Assembly (NCBI GenBank): GCA_001970955.1
Contig: MPUH01000025.1
Coordinates: 62,001-126,000 of the forward strand
Source of the DNA: Stentor coeruleus
Taxonomy: Eukaryota > Ciliophora > Heterotrichea > Heterotrichida > Stentoridae
Direction: 5' to 3'
DNA length: 64,000 bases
In this document: one piece after another, positions 50,001 to 60,600 of the stretch
Numbering within the stretch: position 1 is the first letter of the stretch
How the letters are laid out: the number at the start of each line of letters is the position of its first letter
The notes under the pieces: model-generated
Told to the model about the DNA's origin: nothing
The model's database searches: none
The model's input: the letters and a program-made list of their open reading frames with translations, nothing else
Position numbers and translations under genes: made by a program

Positions 50001-50978
50001 ACTGGGGTTGGGCCAAGTTTAGAGTTTTTCAGTCTTGTATCAAAAGAAATCCGTAAACTGCCATTTTGGCGTAACTCTGAAGACTCAGGACTTTTCCCTT
50101 TACCTCTTTTAGCATGTTCTTCTAACTACAAAGAGTACTTTAATTTCTTTGGCCGTTTTGTAGCTAAAGCACTTATTGATAAAAGACAAATCGACTTACC
50201 TTTTAGCCCAGTATTTTGGAAACTAGTCCTCCATGAGCCTGTAACTTTACTTGACCTTGCTAAAGTTGATAAAGCTTTAGGTCAAACTTTAATTGAACTT
50301 CAAGAAATGCTCACAAAATATAAGACAAGGAAAATCAAACCAACTTTTAAAGGAGTAAGTCTAGAAAATCTTGGTCTTGTATTTACATTACCAGGTTTTG
50401 ATAATATTGAACTTAAACCTTCAGGTAAAAACTGTTATTTATCATGTGAGAATATTGAAGAATATATAAATTTAGTGACAAGTGGGACTTTATTACAAAC
50501 ATTACAAGTTGGAGCTTTTAGACAAGGACTTGAAGTTTTGATATCCCCAAGTACACTTGATTTGTTTTCTGGGGATGAAGTTGAAGATTTGTTATGTGGT
50601 CAAGTGGGTGTTCAATGGAATATGGCGGATTTACAACAGTTTATTAATCCAGCTCATGGATATACAGTATCTTCGCCGGTATTTCATAATTTTCTTATTA
50701 CTTTGACTGAGATGAATTTATTAGAACAGAGAAAGTTTTTACAGTTTATTACTGGATCGCCTAGACTGCCAGTTGGAGGATTTTCTGCTCTTAATCCAAG
50801 ACTAACGGTTGTGAGGAAGGAACCTAGTATACCTGGCATGCATCCTGATGAATACTTGCCTAGTGTTATGACTTGTCAAAATTATCTTAAACTTCCTGAG
50901 TACTCTGGGATTGAAATACTCCAACGCAACCTTAGGTATGCGATTAATGAAGGGCATGAGTCTTTCCATTTATCATAG
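47007..50978 (+). CDS. HECT E3 ubiquitin ligase, TRIP12/UFD4 type
   Basis: A 1,323-residue single-exon protein. The N-terminal 450 residues are armadillo-like helices (LPQLIAVLIQCLHKEAIPDI ...), as in TRIP12 and UFD4. The C-terminal HECT domain starts at about 980 with EIDYEDEVGTGVGPSLEFFS, a hallmark of this subgroup. The catalytic Cys is Cys1290 in LPSVMTCQNYLKLPEYS, and the C-terminus ends in an aromatic-containing tail (HESFHLS). TRIP12/UFD4 ligases act on ubiquitin-fusion and N-degron substrates and on K29/K48 branched chains. It lacks the WWE domain of animal TRIP12. Confidence 0.95.
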   Translation: MFNSEEERYAIYNRMDFSGYNSLMHSLQSVTSSLSTHDDIELLQALGQLSSELAITQEDFLATIPLPQLIAVLIQCLHKEAIPDIPLYAMNSLASIVDSLPHASGIIVSSGGISILSSKLMNFDFIDLAEHSIKVLEKISIEHSAAIVKEGAFENMMNTMDFFETSVQKRILTIAVNISKALTSKDMLDRIWPQVTIFFRLLEFRGNDGLMQNEKALDFLIYFTDSLVRILSNPEETAVYFNQLKDQQVVRQIIELISNASSLLVKSLKLLRVMTKHSASMCCEFLSMGGSDVIKEILSKPHENLSLISEILKLANSVIPSIESQSPCEIQKLSIYKERPQYLKTLTEMILPRSIIMYEELINSESKITVIEILEKLIRLCPEDELRPLVSTSSFSSFISEVLSSKEFKMVENALKIANVLYDKMIDSVITNFIREGVFNRINSLKDPTVIKNIKPPKETISEFPPVLRKFFSHSDMEQSERQIFEELMLRLKNRSQEAAGQGFQGLFPMAPQESKENIHQILTNLTRSFLEKHKTSEKREAYQPGKDLAKIVKTIESSSGDSAFPTLIKLVNSLASPTSFSYYEVCNSRLSEAILKWLTDKKAPSPEILLKRLSEFLSLFMKENSSGETHLSVLISLLIGALQYVQHFSISINPSNFSTRKLSQRLKLQFIYSPDPDTEKVPEFVTRHNLYIEAGHFVIAAGQYTSFDSIKNSILMAKSVRDLGFLRDYFRTSVERRMRMEYFSEYSDEDEYDEFSEERSSQNFSKDLGENIKVSLNMNVNGIDVTKGMTVYEAISACKNLESVLVKFKLCLVEDEKKNSETFQSPSQLYMHLIDNSNKVGLESKNKAYSYLILLKLFYDVNDSLPLFIPQMLHSVCYNKLKAIVFKSSKLTSLLSRQIQDQSSFLQSLHMRFGHDSLPVSGNVPSWIKQLPKTCRFLFPYTVRENYLYSFIIRVPMTKQKVRANRSRLLEDAMSIMSDTSLIKQGSLEIDYEDEVGTGVGPSLEFFSLVSKEIRKLPFWRNSEDSGLFPLPLLACSSNYKEYFNFFGRFVAKALIDKRQIDLPFSPVFWKLVLHEPVTLLDLAKVDKALGQTLIELQEMLTKYKTRKIKPTFKGVSLENLGLVFTLPGFDNIELKPSGKNCYLSCENIEEYINLVTSGTLLQTLQVGAFRQGLEVLISPSTLDLFSGDEVEDLLCGQVGVQWNMADLQQFINPAHGYTVSSPVFHNFLITLTEMNLLEQRKFLQFITGSPRLPVGGFSALNPRLTVVRKEPSIPGMHPDEYLPSVMTCQNYLKLPEYSGIEILQRNLRYAINEGHESFHLS

Positions 50979-51224
50979 ATAGGAATATTATTAATTATAT
51001 TAGTTGAGAATAGGTTTTTTTTTTATATATAGTCTGGTATATGTATGTTATTAATAAATATATTTAGTTTTTTGGCTAAATAGTATAGTGATGAATATGT
51101 AGGAAAATAAAATTATGATAATGATAAGCTTTTAAGAAATTAGTATTTAAAAGTGATAGTAAATAGATTTGGAATCTAAGAATATAATATACAATATCGA
51201 AAGTCTTATATAATTATATAGGCT

Positions 51225-52199
51225 CTAGAAAATATAACACTTTTTAGAGCAACATATACTTTTGCTTGCATTATTTTGACTTCTTTTATCTTCAAGTTTT
51301 ATTTCTAATCCTTTGATTGATGATAATAATTTCTCTTTTTCTCCTATAGTTCTAGAAGCAAGTTCTTCACTTTTTATAAGTCTTATATTTAATTCATGTA
51401 ATGTTTTTGTAAGTTCTCCTATGAGTTCTGTTGTGTACTCAAAGTTCGCATTAGAAATAACAGATGTATTTGACCCAATACTTAGCCTAGGATTATATTT
51501 ATGACTTGAAATAAAGCTTTTTTCTTCCTCTAGATAAATTGGGCTTTCACAATCTTTTTCTCTTTTAAGCTTGTTACAAACACAAAAATTGTCTGAAGAA
51601 TAATGGTCTTTACTAGGGATTTGCACATTTTTTATAGTTGGTTCTTTTGGTTTATACGAATTATCTTTACTTACTTGTAAATATGATTCACTTTCCTCTG
51701 CGATGCTCCCAAATGATGACGATAAACTTTGGTTAACATGAGTTCCTGTTATTGTATTAGATCTTTTAATATCACCATTCAAATAATTGTCAGATCTTAG
51801 TAAAGGTGAAAAATATCTCTTGGTTTCTTTACGGTCATGCATATACTCAGTATCCTTAGTTGAACATCGTATTTGATAATTTTGATAATTTTGGTAATTT
51901 TGAAAGCCATGTATCGGGATATGACAATTACAATGATCAACATTGCTATGTGTTCTATGAAGTATCCTGTTCGAATGATTAGATGTAGATTCTGATGAGT
52001 GAATAGTAGCCGTGCTACTTCGGCCACTGGTTTCTTTAGAAAAAATATGCTTTTTTGATAAATTTTTTCTCTCGTTGTGGTGTGAAAGGTAATTTAAGTA
52101 GTCATGCTTTGATTGTAAAGACAACTTATGACTCCTATCACGATGATCATTTGTTGAAGAGTACCCTTGGGTATGCCTCATAATAGATTTTATAACCAT
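51225..52199 (-). CDS. Low-complexity/coiled-coil protein with CaaX-like C-terminus
   Basis: A 324-residue protein starting MVIKSIMRHTQG (a second Met at position 7). The N-terminal 230 residues are His/Ser/Asn/Tyr-rich low complexity, including a NYQNYQNYQ run. The last 75 residues form a coiled coil (TKTLHELNIRLIKSEELASR), ending KSICCSKKCYIF, where CYIF fits a CaaX prenylation box with upstream Cys residues for palmitoylation. Probably a membrane-tethered coiled-coil protein; family unknown. Confidence 0.65.
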   Translation of the reverse strand: MVIKSIMRHTQGYSSTNDHRDRSHKLSLQSKHDYLNYLSHHNERKNLSKKHIFSKETSGRSSTATIHSSESTSNHSNRILHRTHSNVDHCNCHIPIHGFQNYQNYQNYQIRCSTKDTEYMHDRKETKRYFSPLLRSDNYLNGDIKRSNTITGTHVNQSLSSSFGSIAEESESYLQVSKDNSYKPKEPTIKNVQIPSKDHYSSDNFCVCNKLKREKDCESPIYLEEEKSFISSHKYNPRLSIGSNTSVISNANFEYTTELIGELTKTLHELNIRLIKSEELASRTIGEKEKLLSSIKGLEIKLEDKRSQNNASKSICCSKKCYIF

Positions 52200-53100
52200 T
52201 TAATCATCAAAAATATGTAACTTTGATTTGATTAGAGATAAAGAATTTTACTTGAATTAGTTTATTGTCATAGATTATATTTCATTTTTCATATTGTTCT
52301 CTTTTTGAATATAGAATTTATTTTTGGTAGATGAGGTGTTTTTATGATTTGTTTTAAAGTAAGAAAAGTGTTGTATTTTTTTTAATATTGGAATAGAAAA
52401 TTATGTTATATTTTTTAAGCTTATGTAAATATTGGAGACTATAAAATTTTGATTTTGTATACTAAAAACTCTTAAAAGCTAAAAATAGATACTTAATAAA
52501 AATATGTTTTAGTGTTTTGATTTTGAAACATATGAAAATTTATTATTTCCTAGTACAAGGGGGAAAATCTATAGATTCACAGTTTTTTTTTAGATTTTAG
52601 ATTTTAGATTTTGTATTTTATTACCATTTCTTATTCTTAAATAGCATTATCATTATAGGCAAAAATTCGATTAATTTTAATCGAATACAATATATAACAA
52701 AATATACTATTTCAATATATGCAAACATAATTTGATATGAAGCCTTACACTAATTGCAAATAGTCGTGATCAGTTATAATTGATTTTAACAAAATCCAAG
52801 CCTTAAACAATTCTTTTAAATGGTATAAAAATCTAATAAACTTATAACAAAACCTTAAGTATATTTTTATTCAACTACAAATGTTTTAATCATAAAGCTG
52901 CAAGCTCATAAAAAATAGAAAATCAATTTTCTTAACTTAAAAACTTATATTTCATCCATAAATCACATTTCAATTACCACCCCATACATCAAAACCCTAA
53001 AACTACTCCAATTCAAAAATTCCAAATTTTAAAGCATAGTTTATCTATAAAAACTTCTTAAATCAAAAAAAAATCATCTATATAATTTTATATCATCATT
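52200..53100. other. Intergenic, no gene seen
   Basis: About 0.9 kb of AT-rich DNA between two minus-strand genes. It contains a 3-copy TTTTAGA heptamer (52588-52608) and nothing else of note. Confidence 0.5.
52588..52608. repeat. Short tandem repeat, three TTTTAGA units
   Basis: Three exact heptamers followed by TTTT. Minor microsatellite in non-coding DNA. Confidence 0.8.
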
Positions 53101-54279
53101 TCACTCACTATTTTTTATTAAAACATAACTAAGCGCTTCAGCAACACTCTTACTACAATCTGTTTTCCTAAGTACAGGGGACATATAATCATCATATTTA
53201 GACCTTGTAGATCCAAATCTTCTTGTAGGACTCTTAGATTTGTTAACACTGACCATATTTTGACTTGTCGATGGTGTACTTTCTAGTTCTACCAAATCTT
53301 TATCAGTATCAAGGATTTTATTTGGATTAAAAGTGAAATTTTTCCCACTTGATTGTAGGTTCATAGTTGTTAGATTAGAAATACTAATGTTTTTTTCCTG
53401 ATTAAGAAATGGATTTTTAATTATAACTGACCGTTTGTCTATTGAATGACTGTATCTAGTTTCAGTTTGTGATTTACTTGTAGTTAGTTTTTGAATTTTT
53501 TCATTGATTTTTCCAAGATCTAAAGACTGTTTATTAATTGCCTCTTTATTTATGTCGGTGTTAGTCATTTTATTATATGTTTTTGTGTTATTCGCTATAG
53601 ATGAGGCTTCTGAGAATTTTCCTTGAGATCTTTTTATATAGTCTTCTTTGTTTTGTATAGATTTTTTAACATCATCTCGATATAAGGTCCTTCCTCTAGA
53701 ATCATTTTCTTCAATTTCTATATCCATATTTTTAGCTTCAGTTGTCGAATCTTCACAAAACTGATATGAATCTATCAACTCTATAATAAATTGACATAAT
53801 AAAGTAAACCCTTTATAATAGTTTTCTTGTTGGACTTGAACCTTAAATCGTTTTGTGCATTTGACTATATTTTTAAAAATCATGTATATTGTTGGATTAG
53901 ATTTCATAGCTGTTAGCATTTTTTTCATTAATTCTTGAGTATCATTGTATTGATAATAGCTTTCACTACGTATATTACTATATGATATTTCTTGGTTTAG
54001 TTCTTTTCTTGCATTTTCAATTTCACGAAGGTTTTGCATGTCGAGATTTTGCTTTTTGTTGATCAAATCGTATCGTTCTTGGAGTTTGATGATGATTTTG
54101 TCCTTATCCATAAGAGCTTTTTTAAAACGTGATAGTTCCCTTTGCAAATTTTCGTTTATGTTTTGGAGCTGTTCAAGGTAAGCTGAGTTTAACTGGAGTT
54201 CTTTTTTATAAGTAGTCTCTTCTTTTATCAAGTCATAAGTGAACTTGTACTTATCATGATCTTGTTTGAGTTTATACAT
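53101..54279 (-). CDS. Coiled-coil hypothetical protein
   Basis: A 392-residue protein ending in TGA. Residues 1-110 form a coiled coil (LEQLQNINENLQRELSRFKK). A helical patch with hydrophobic and Cys residues follows (about 128-165: NPTIYMIFKNIVKCTKRF, GFTLLCQFIIELIDSY). The rest is Ser/Lys/Asn-rich. No catalytic motif. Possibly a centrosomal or basal-body-type coiled-coil protein, by composition only. Confidence 0.65.
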   Translation of the reverse strand: MYKLKQDHDKYKFTYDLIKEETTYKKELQLNSAYLEQLQNINENLQRELSRFKKALMDKDKIIIKLQERYDLINKKQNLDMQNLREIENARKELNQEISYSNIRSESYYQYNDTQELMKKMLTAMKSNPTIYMIFKNIVKCTKRFKVQVQQENYYKGFTLLCQFIIELIDSYQFCEDSTTEAKNMDIEIEENDSRGRTLYRDDVKKSIQNKEDYIKRSQGKFSEASSIANNTKTYNKMTNTDINKEAINKQSLDLGKINEKIQKLTTSKSQTETRYSHSIDKRSVIIKNPFLNQEKNISISNLTTMNLQSSGKNFTFNPNKILDTDKDLVELESTPSTSQNMVSVNKSKSPTRRFGSTRSKYDDYMSPVLRKTDCSKSVAEALSYVLIKNSE

Positions 54280-54655
54280 TAATATAGGATAGAAAAAGTT
54301 TTATTTAGTTGATTCAATTGAGTTTTATTATATAATTTGTTGAATATACGCAAAATGATTGGGTTTTTTAATTAAAGGGAAAATAATTGGCATTTAAGAT
54401 ATTCTAAAAGGAAATTATAAACTCTCTACAAAAAAAGAATCAAGCATATTTCTATAACCTACCATANGTGCTAGAAATTAATAGTAATTCGCTTTAAATA
54501 ATAAATATAATAAAAAAAATTATCAACTCTCTACAAAAAAAGAATCAAGCATATTTCTATAACCTACCATAATAATAAATCTATCAAAAACATGAATATT
54601 AAACCAAAAAAATCACCCAATCCCACACTTTAAAAATCTAATAAATCTAAACCTA
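54280..54655. other. Intergenic with an assembly join
   Basis: Spacer between two minus-strand genes, dominated by the N and the duplicated block. No gene seen. Confidence 0.5.
54420..54571. repeat. 47-bp exact duplication near an N, with unique sequence between
   Basis: 54420-54466 equals 54525-54571, but here 57 unique bases (54468-54524) follow the N at 54467 before the second copy. This differs from the other four joins, where the copies abut the N. Confidence 0.85.
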
Positions 54656-57600
54656 TTAATCTAGCTCGATTTTATTTCCATTAAACAAAATTTCAAACAA
54701 ATGTGAAAACTTATTTTTGTGCCCAAAAGCTCTAATCCTAGCAATATCCAATATAAACTGTCCTGGATCTCTAACAAATAAGCATTTATCTTCTTCACTA
54801 ATCCCCTCAAATACTTTTTCCCTATACTCTTTAAGGACAAATCCAGAAGGTTCTATTTCTCCTCTTCTAAAATATAAATCTTGAAGACTATTTCTTGGCA
54901 TTGGACAATACCCAACAAATTGTAAAAATGTATTTTGTTCATTCATTGTATTAAAATATTGTGAACCAGCCATAATAGATATTTGTTCAATAATATTATA
55001 TGGAATATGACTTGAACCTGACGTAAAAATACGAAGTTGATTTTTTCTAACTCTAGGTATAAGCATAAATAAATCAGTTTTTGGACCAAAAAGATTTTTA
55101 TAAAGACTTGTTTCATATGAACTTAATATAAGGACAATAGGGTTTTCTGAAGTTTTAGATAAGGCTAACCATCGAATTGGTTTGACAAAATATTCTCCTC
55201 GTATTGATGATGTTACTGTACGAATAAAATCTCTTGTTGCATATACTTGTGATGTCCATGAAGGAATTTGGATATATTTTGTATCAAAAAAGTTCTCATA
55301 AATCAAAGAAAGCTTTTTGAACCTTCCCATATTATTGTTGAACTCCCCTGTTTCTATAAAAAGCTTAACATTTTCATCTACTTCATGATCGCATGGGTTC
55401 AGTTGACGTAGATCAGTGACAATTTTTTCTTGTTCTTGTTCTAATTCAATTTCTAATTCATATTCACATTCATGCTCCGTTTCAAATAATGTCGTGTTAA
55501 TGTTATAGTTTTCGATTTTTTCCTTTATAATTTTTATCAGTTTTTCAACATTTTCTTTAAAAATAGAACTGTTTATTGAAAGTTCGCTTAATTTATTATT
55601 TAACAATTTTGCTTTTTTCATTGTAATACTTGATATAGTTGCTTTAGCTCTATTTTCACTATATTTGCTTAGAATATCATCTTCTTCATATTCTTTAAAA
55701 TTCTCCCCATATACTCTATAAAGTATATTATCATTAAAAGTTTTTTTAATCTCTGAACGATAATAAAATGATACAGCTTGAGAAGTCCAATATGAAAAGC
55801 TATCACGAACAAAAATTGAACTATTTCTTATTGTCCATTTTAATATATCTTTTACACATATGTTTTCATTAGAATCATTTGACAATTCTTTCATTGATTT
55901 TATAGATGCATCAACTTCAGAAGATGCAAAGAAACTAACAGAGTGTCCATGACCTAGCATTCTCATTCTCATACATGATTGCATAAGTTTATCTTTTGTA
56001 ACACCTTTTCCTAAAGTTACAGCTCCAATAGTTCCTAAAGGGATTTTTAAATCTGTACCTCTTGTATGAGAATCATCAAGATAGATAATGCATTTTTCTA
56101 AAGAGTTTCTATATGTTGAAAGTTCAAATGCACTAATTTGTCCTTTATTATTTAACACAACTAAATTGTTATCTTTGAAAAAAACAGCAGCTTCAACATC
56201 AGGCCGACAACTAAGCCAATATTGGGCAATACTTTCATTATTAAGTTCAATCATTAAAGCTCCAGTATCAAGGAAAAGTTTGATATAAGTAAAAGTTGAT
56301 ATGATTTTTATAATCTGTTTACATGTTATTTTTTTATTAAAACATTTATAGTTATTGTTTTCTGGTAGTAAAAGATTAGATAATAATAAACCATTTGTTG
56401 ATAACAATTCAGTAATTCCTTGATATTCTATATTGAGTGGTAAGAGGATTTTTGTTTCATTAGTTCCACTAAACCCTGTAACAGTTCCTTGTATTTTATC
56501 ACAAAGATCCCATGAAGATTTTGATAGTTTACATTCAAATTGTTGAGTTTCTTTAGGGTATACAAAATTGCTTAACCAACAGTTTATAACTAACTGGTGG
56601 TATTTAAAATGAGGATAAATGTCATTGATTAATCTAGATTTATCTGAGAAATTAATATTCTCAAGTTCTTTAATATTTGAATCTATTTCATTATATCGTT
56701 CTATAAATTCAACCCATTTCTTATATTCGTATTGACCAGTACTTGACTTCCTTATAAAATCAAAAACCTTATTTAGTTCTTCATCATTTAATCCTTCATA
56801 ATAATAGTTTAATTGGGTTAAAAATATCAACACATCTATATGTTCATATTGAGCTTTTTCTGCAGGAACATCTTTTGCCCTATAAGGTACAGCTTGATAT
56901 ATACCTTTATTATTAAAATTCCTCCCATATTCAACTCTCCATCTTTTGTTCATAACATTTAAGAATATATCATAAGTAAATAATCCTCTTAAAAATTTGA
57001 CTAATATTAAAGATTTATCATCAATAATATCTTCAACTTCACTTTTAGTTTCTGAAGTGATTGTATTTTCTAGAATATATTCTTTAATAACTTCTCTTTT
57101 TTCAGGGTTTAATTTAGGAAAATCTAATTCACTAAAATTTCCTGATAAAATATCTTTACATATCAACTCACATAATCGCATATAAGATTTTGCATTTATA
57201 AATCTAAATTGTGGATAACGAATCATATCATTAGATTCTTGATAAAATATTGAATCACTACCAAACTCTTCTGCAATTTGACTGTAAAATTTTCTTGCTG
57301 ACATTAAAATTGTCTGTATTAAATCCCATCGTAAATTTCCCCCACATGCAAGACTTTGTTTGCCCATAGAATACACAAGCTGATGTTTTGCATTAAGAAT
57401 TTCATCAGATTCATCCATAATATCTCTTGAATTATATTTAATAATTTCTTCTGATATTTTTATTGTATCTTTAGACATTTCTTGATCTTCATCAGACTTT
57501 ATGCATAATTCTATAGATTTTAACTGAAATGATAATAAATGTTCAGGTAAAGCTAAGACAATACCTTTATATTTTGTGCATTCTATATAGGATTGTTTTA

Positions 57601-60600
57601 GATTTTTTAAAGATTCATTATTGTATTTTATATCACGGTTTGCAGGGAATGAATATATTCTATAGTTTAATATTCCTCCCATTTTAAGTGATAAAGAGTT
57701 ATAGTTTGTATTGAATAATGATCGAAGGACTATAATTCGGACTAAAGTTTTAGATTTTCCTAGAGTTGCTGCTATCATTGGGATTATAACAGCTGTTTTA
57801 CCTTCACCCATGTTTAATTGGGTTATAGAATTCTTTGAGTTTAAAGGATTTATCATGTTTTCTGCTACAGTTACTTGAACAGGACGGATAGTCAAATCCA
57901 TTTCGATTTCAAGAATAAGCCACTCTGGGTATTTAGATGGAGAAAAATTTATATGAGGGACACTGAGTAATTCACGAAGAAGCTGGTTTTTGTATGAATC
58001 AAATTTCAAAGCATAGAAAAGACAACGATTTATTTGCTGTTCGTATACCCATACAACAGCTAAAGCGCCAATAAGTTTTACAATAGAGTTACTAAATTTT
58101 TTTGTCCCATCGGTTTTAATTAATTTCCCAAGTATTTTATTTGGTCTTTTAGACTGCCATAATCTAGCATTTTCTAAACATTTATAAACCTCTTTATTTT
58201 CTTCTGGCGTCAATACATTGTAAAGCTGTCTTTTAATATCCTTCATTTTTGTATAAATATATTCTCTTCTTTCCTTTAGTTTTTCATACAATTCAGATAC
58301 ACTCATTTCTTTAAGCATAAATTGATCTTCTCTATTATATAAATCCCAACTTTCTTTAAGATCTTCAAGTAATGATTTAGTTATCATAGTAGTTTGAATA
58401 AATTTTATAGGGAATTCTACTTGTTCATTTCTTGAAGGTTTTAATTGAATCAGATCCATTAAATATAGGCTATCATTATCCTCATCTATTTTTCCTGTTT
58501 CAAAAATATTTGTTTCTTGGCCATCCAAATCCATTGAAGAAATTGGTAGAGTAATTTTATTATTATTTAATAAAACCACTATTTGTCTTAAATTGTTTAC
58601 TGTTGGAATTTGTGCATCTCTTAAATTGTTAGTTGTGGAAATCGTACTAAATTTACAAGATACATTATCAATAAAGTTTATAAGTATGGAGTTTTTAGCC
58701 CATAGTTCAAGTTTAGCATTAATCTCACTCCAGCATTCTTCTTTGAAAATTACCGGATTTTTTAAGAAATTCAATCTAAAATCTCTTGACATCCATGCAT
58801 TCCTTATCTTATTTAGTCCTTCTGTCATAACTTTTGATCTAGCTTCTGTATATTCTATCGTTAATCGATTTCTAATTTGATCCATAGCTCTTCTAGATCT
58901 ATTATTACCTTGCATCATTCTATTCAAATTCATCACTTCATAAACTTGATAGCTCAAACTATAATTATTATTCAATATACTATCTATTTCTTGTTCATTA
59001 TATTCATGTTCTTCAAAATTTTCATATTCATCTGCATCTGGTTGTTGAAATTCAGTAAAATCACTTCTAAATTCTCTAATAAATTGTAATAATGCAATAT
59101 AATTATAAGATACTCCTTTATAAACAAAAAACGATAATAATATTTTAAAGAGGTTTGGATCAGTATCATCACTTACCGCATAATTATAAAGCGTCAAAAA
59201 ATTGTTTGTTAAATCATGGGCTAATAAATTCCAGTCCTCAAATCTACTACTTGAAAATCCATCTTTTTTAACACCTATAAGATTTTCTCCACTTAAAAGG
59301 AAATTTTTTAAATTAATATTTCTTGGAGTGCTAGCACCAACAATTATCTCTCTAATCTTAACTAAATTATCTTGAACAACAACTTCTCTTATATCATTTG
59401 GAGTTCTTGAAAATCCTTTTTTAAAAATAATATCTTTAAAATGCCCTTTAAGTGTATGTCCAGGTGTTTTATATCGATGATATTCTTTAGAAAGAAGTTC
59501 TAAATGGGTAGTATTATATGAATAAGCTTTTTCATATGGAAGATTATATAAGAAATTAAGCTTATATGAATCATTAATAATACTCTGAACGATAATTGCA
59601 TATAAATCAAGACATAAAAATGAAGGATGATATTCAGGCCAAGTCACTTCTTGAAGATAAACATTGCCACATTCTTCAAATTTCCTTATAGGACTAATTT
59701 CTTTGATTTTATTTAATGTTATCAAAGATTCTTTACATAATGGTTTTGAAGTCCAGCAATTCCCTGATTGCAGTATTTCTAAAGCTCTTGAACTTCCAGT
59801 TTGCTTTAAAAAAGGATCTTCTAATACATAAGAACTTGTTGCATGAAGCCAAGCAAGATAAGCCCAAGCAGCTATAGATTCTTCAGCTCTAAGAATTTTA
59901 AGCTTATCATCTATATTATATACAAAATATTCAGGATCTCTAAGATTGTCTATTATAATTTGTGTTGTATGAAAAAGTGCATTTTTAGAAATTTCTAGCA
60001 TACCATGAGGGATAATAATTTTTCTTTTACTTTTAATAATAGGATCAAATGAATTTTCTTGTAATATAAGACCTTGATTAACATAAAGTAAAGTGTTTAT
60101 TTGTTGGGATTCTGGTACAAACATATTACTAAATTCATATGATTTTATGATTCTTTCTGATAAATTTACTGTGAAATTCAGATTGTACCTTAAAAGCTCG
60201 ATTAAAATTGTGTTTTTATTATTTGTGTCTGAATACATATGAATATTTTTATTTAAGTCCATGAAGAAAAATATTTTTTCGTAAAATTCAAAGAATACCC
60301 TGCTATTCATGCTTATTAAAAACCGATTTTTAAGCAAATCTTCAACTTTTTTGGTTCTGGTGTTTATTTTATAAAATGGTCTCTTGTCTTCCATGTATTC
60401 TTGATAGGTTCTTTTACGTAGAATTATAATATTTTCTTGATTGTTGAACCAAAAACTATAATTGCTAACAAGATGATCTGATAAAGCTAATTCAAATTTT
60501 GTATGTGGCACAAGTGAATATTTTTGAATATTTCCATTAATTAAAGACCTAATTTTTTGTTCAATTAAAATAGATTCACAATTGTCTTCATTATTAATTT

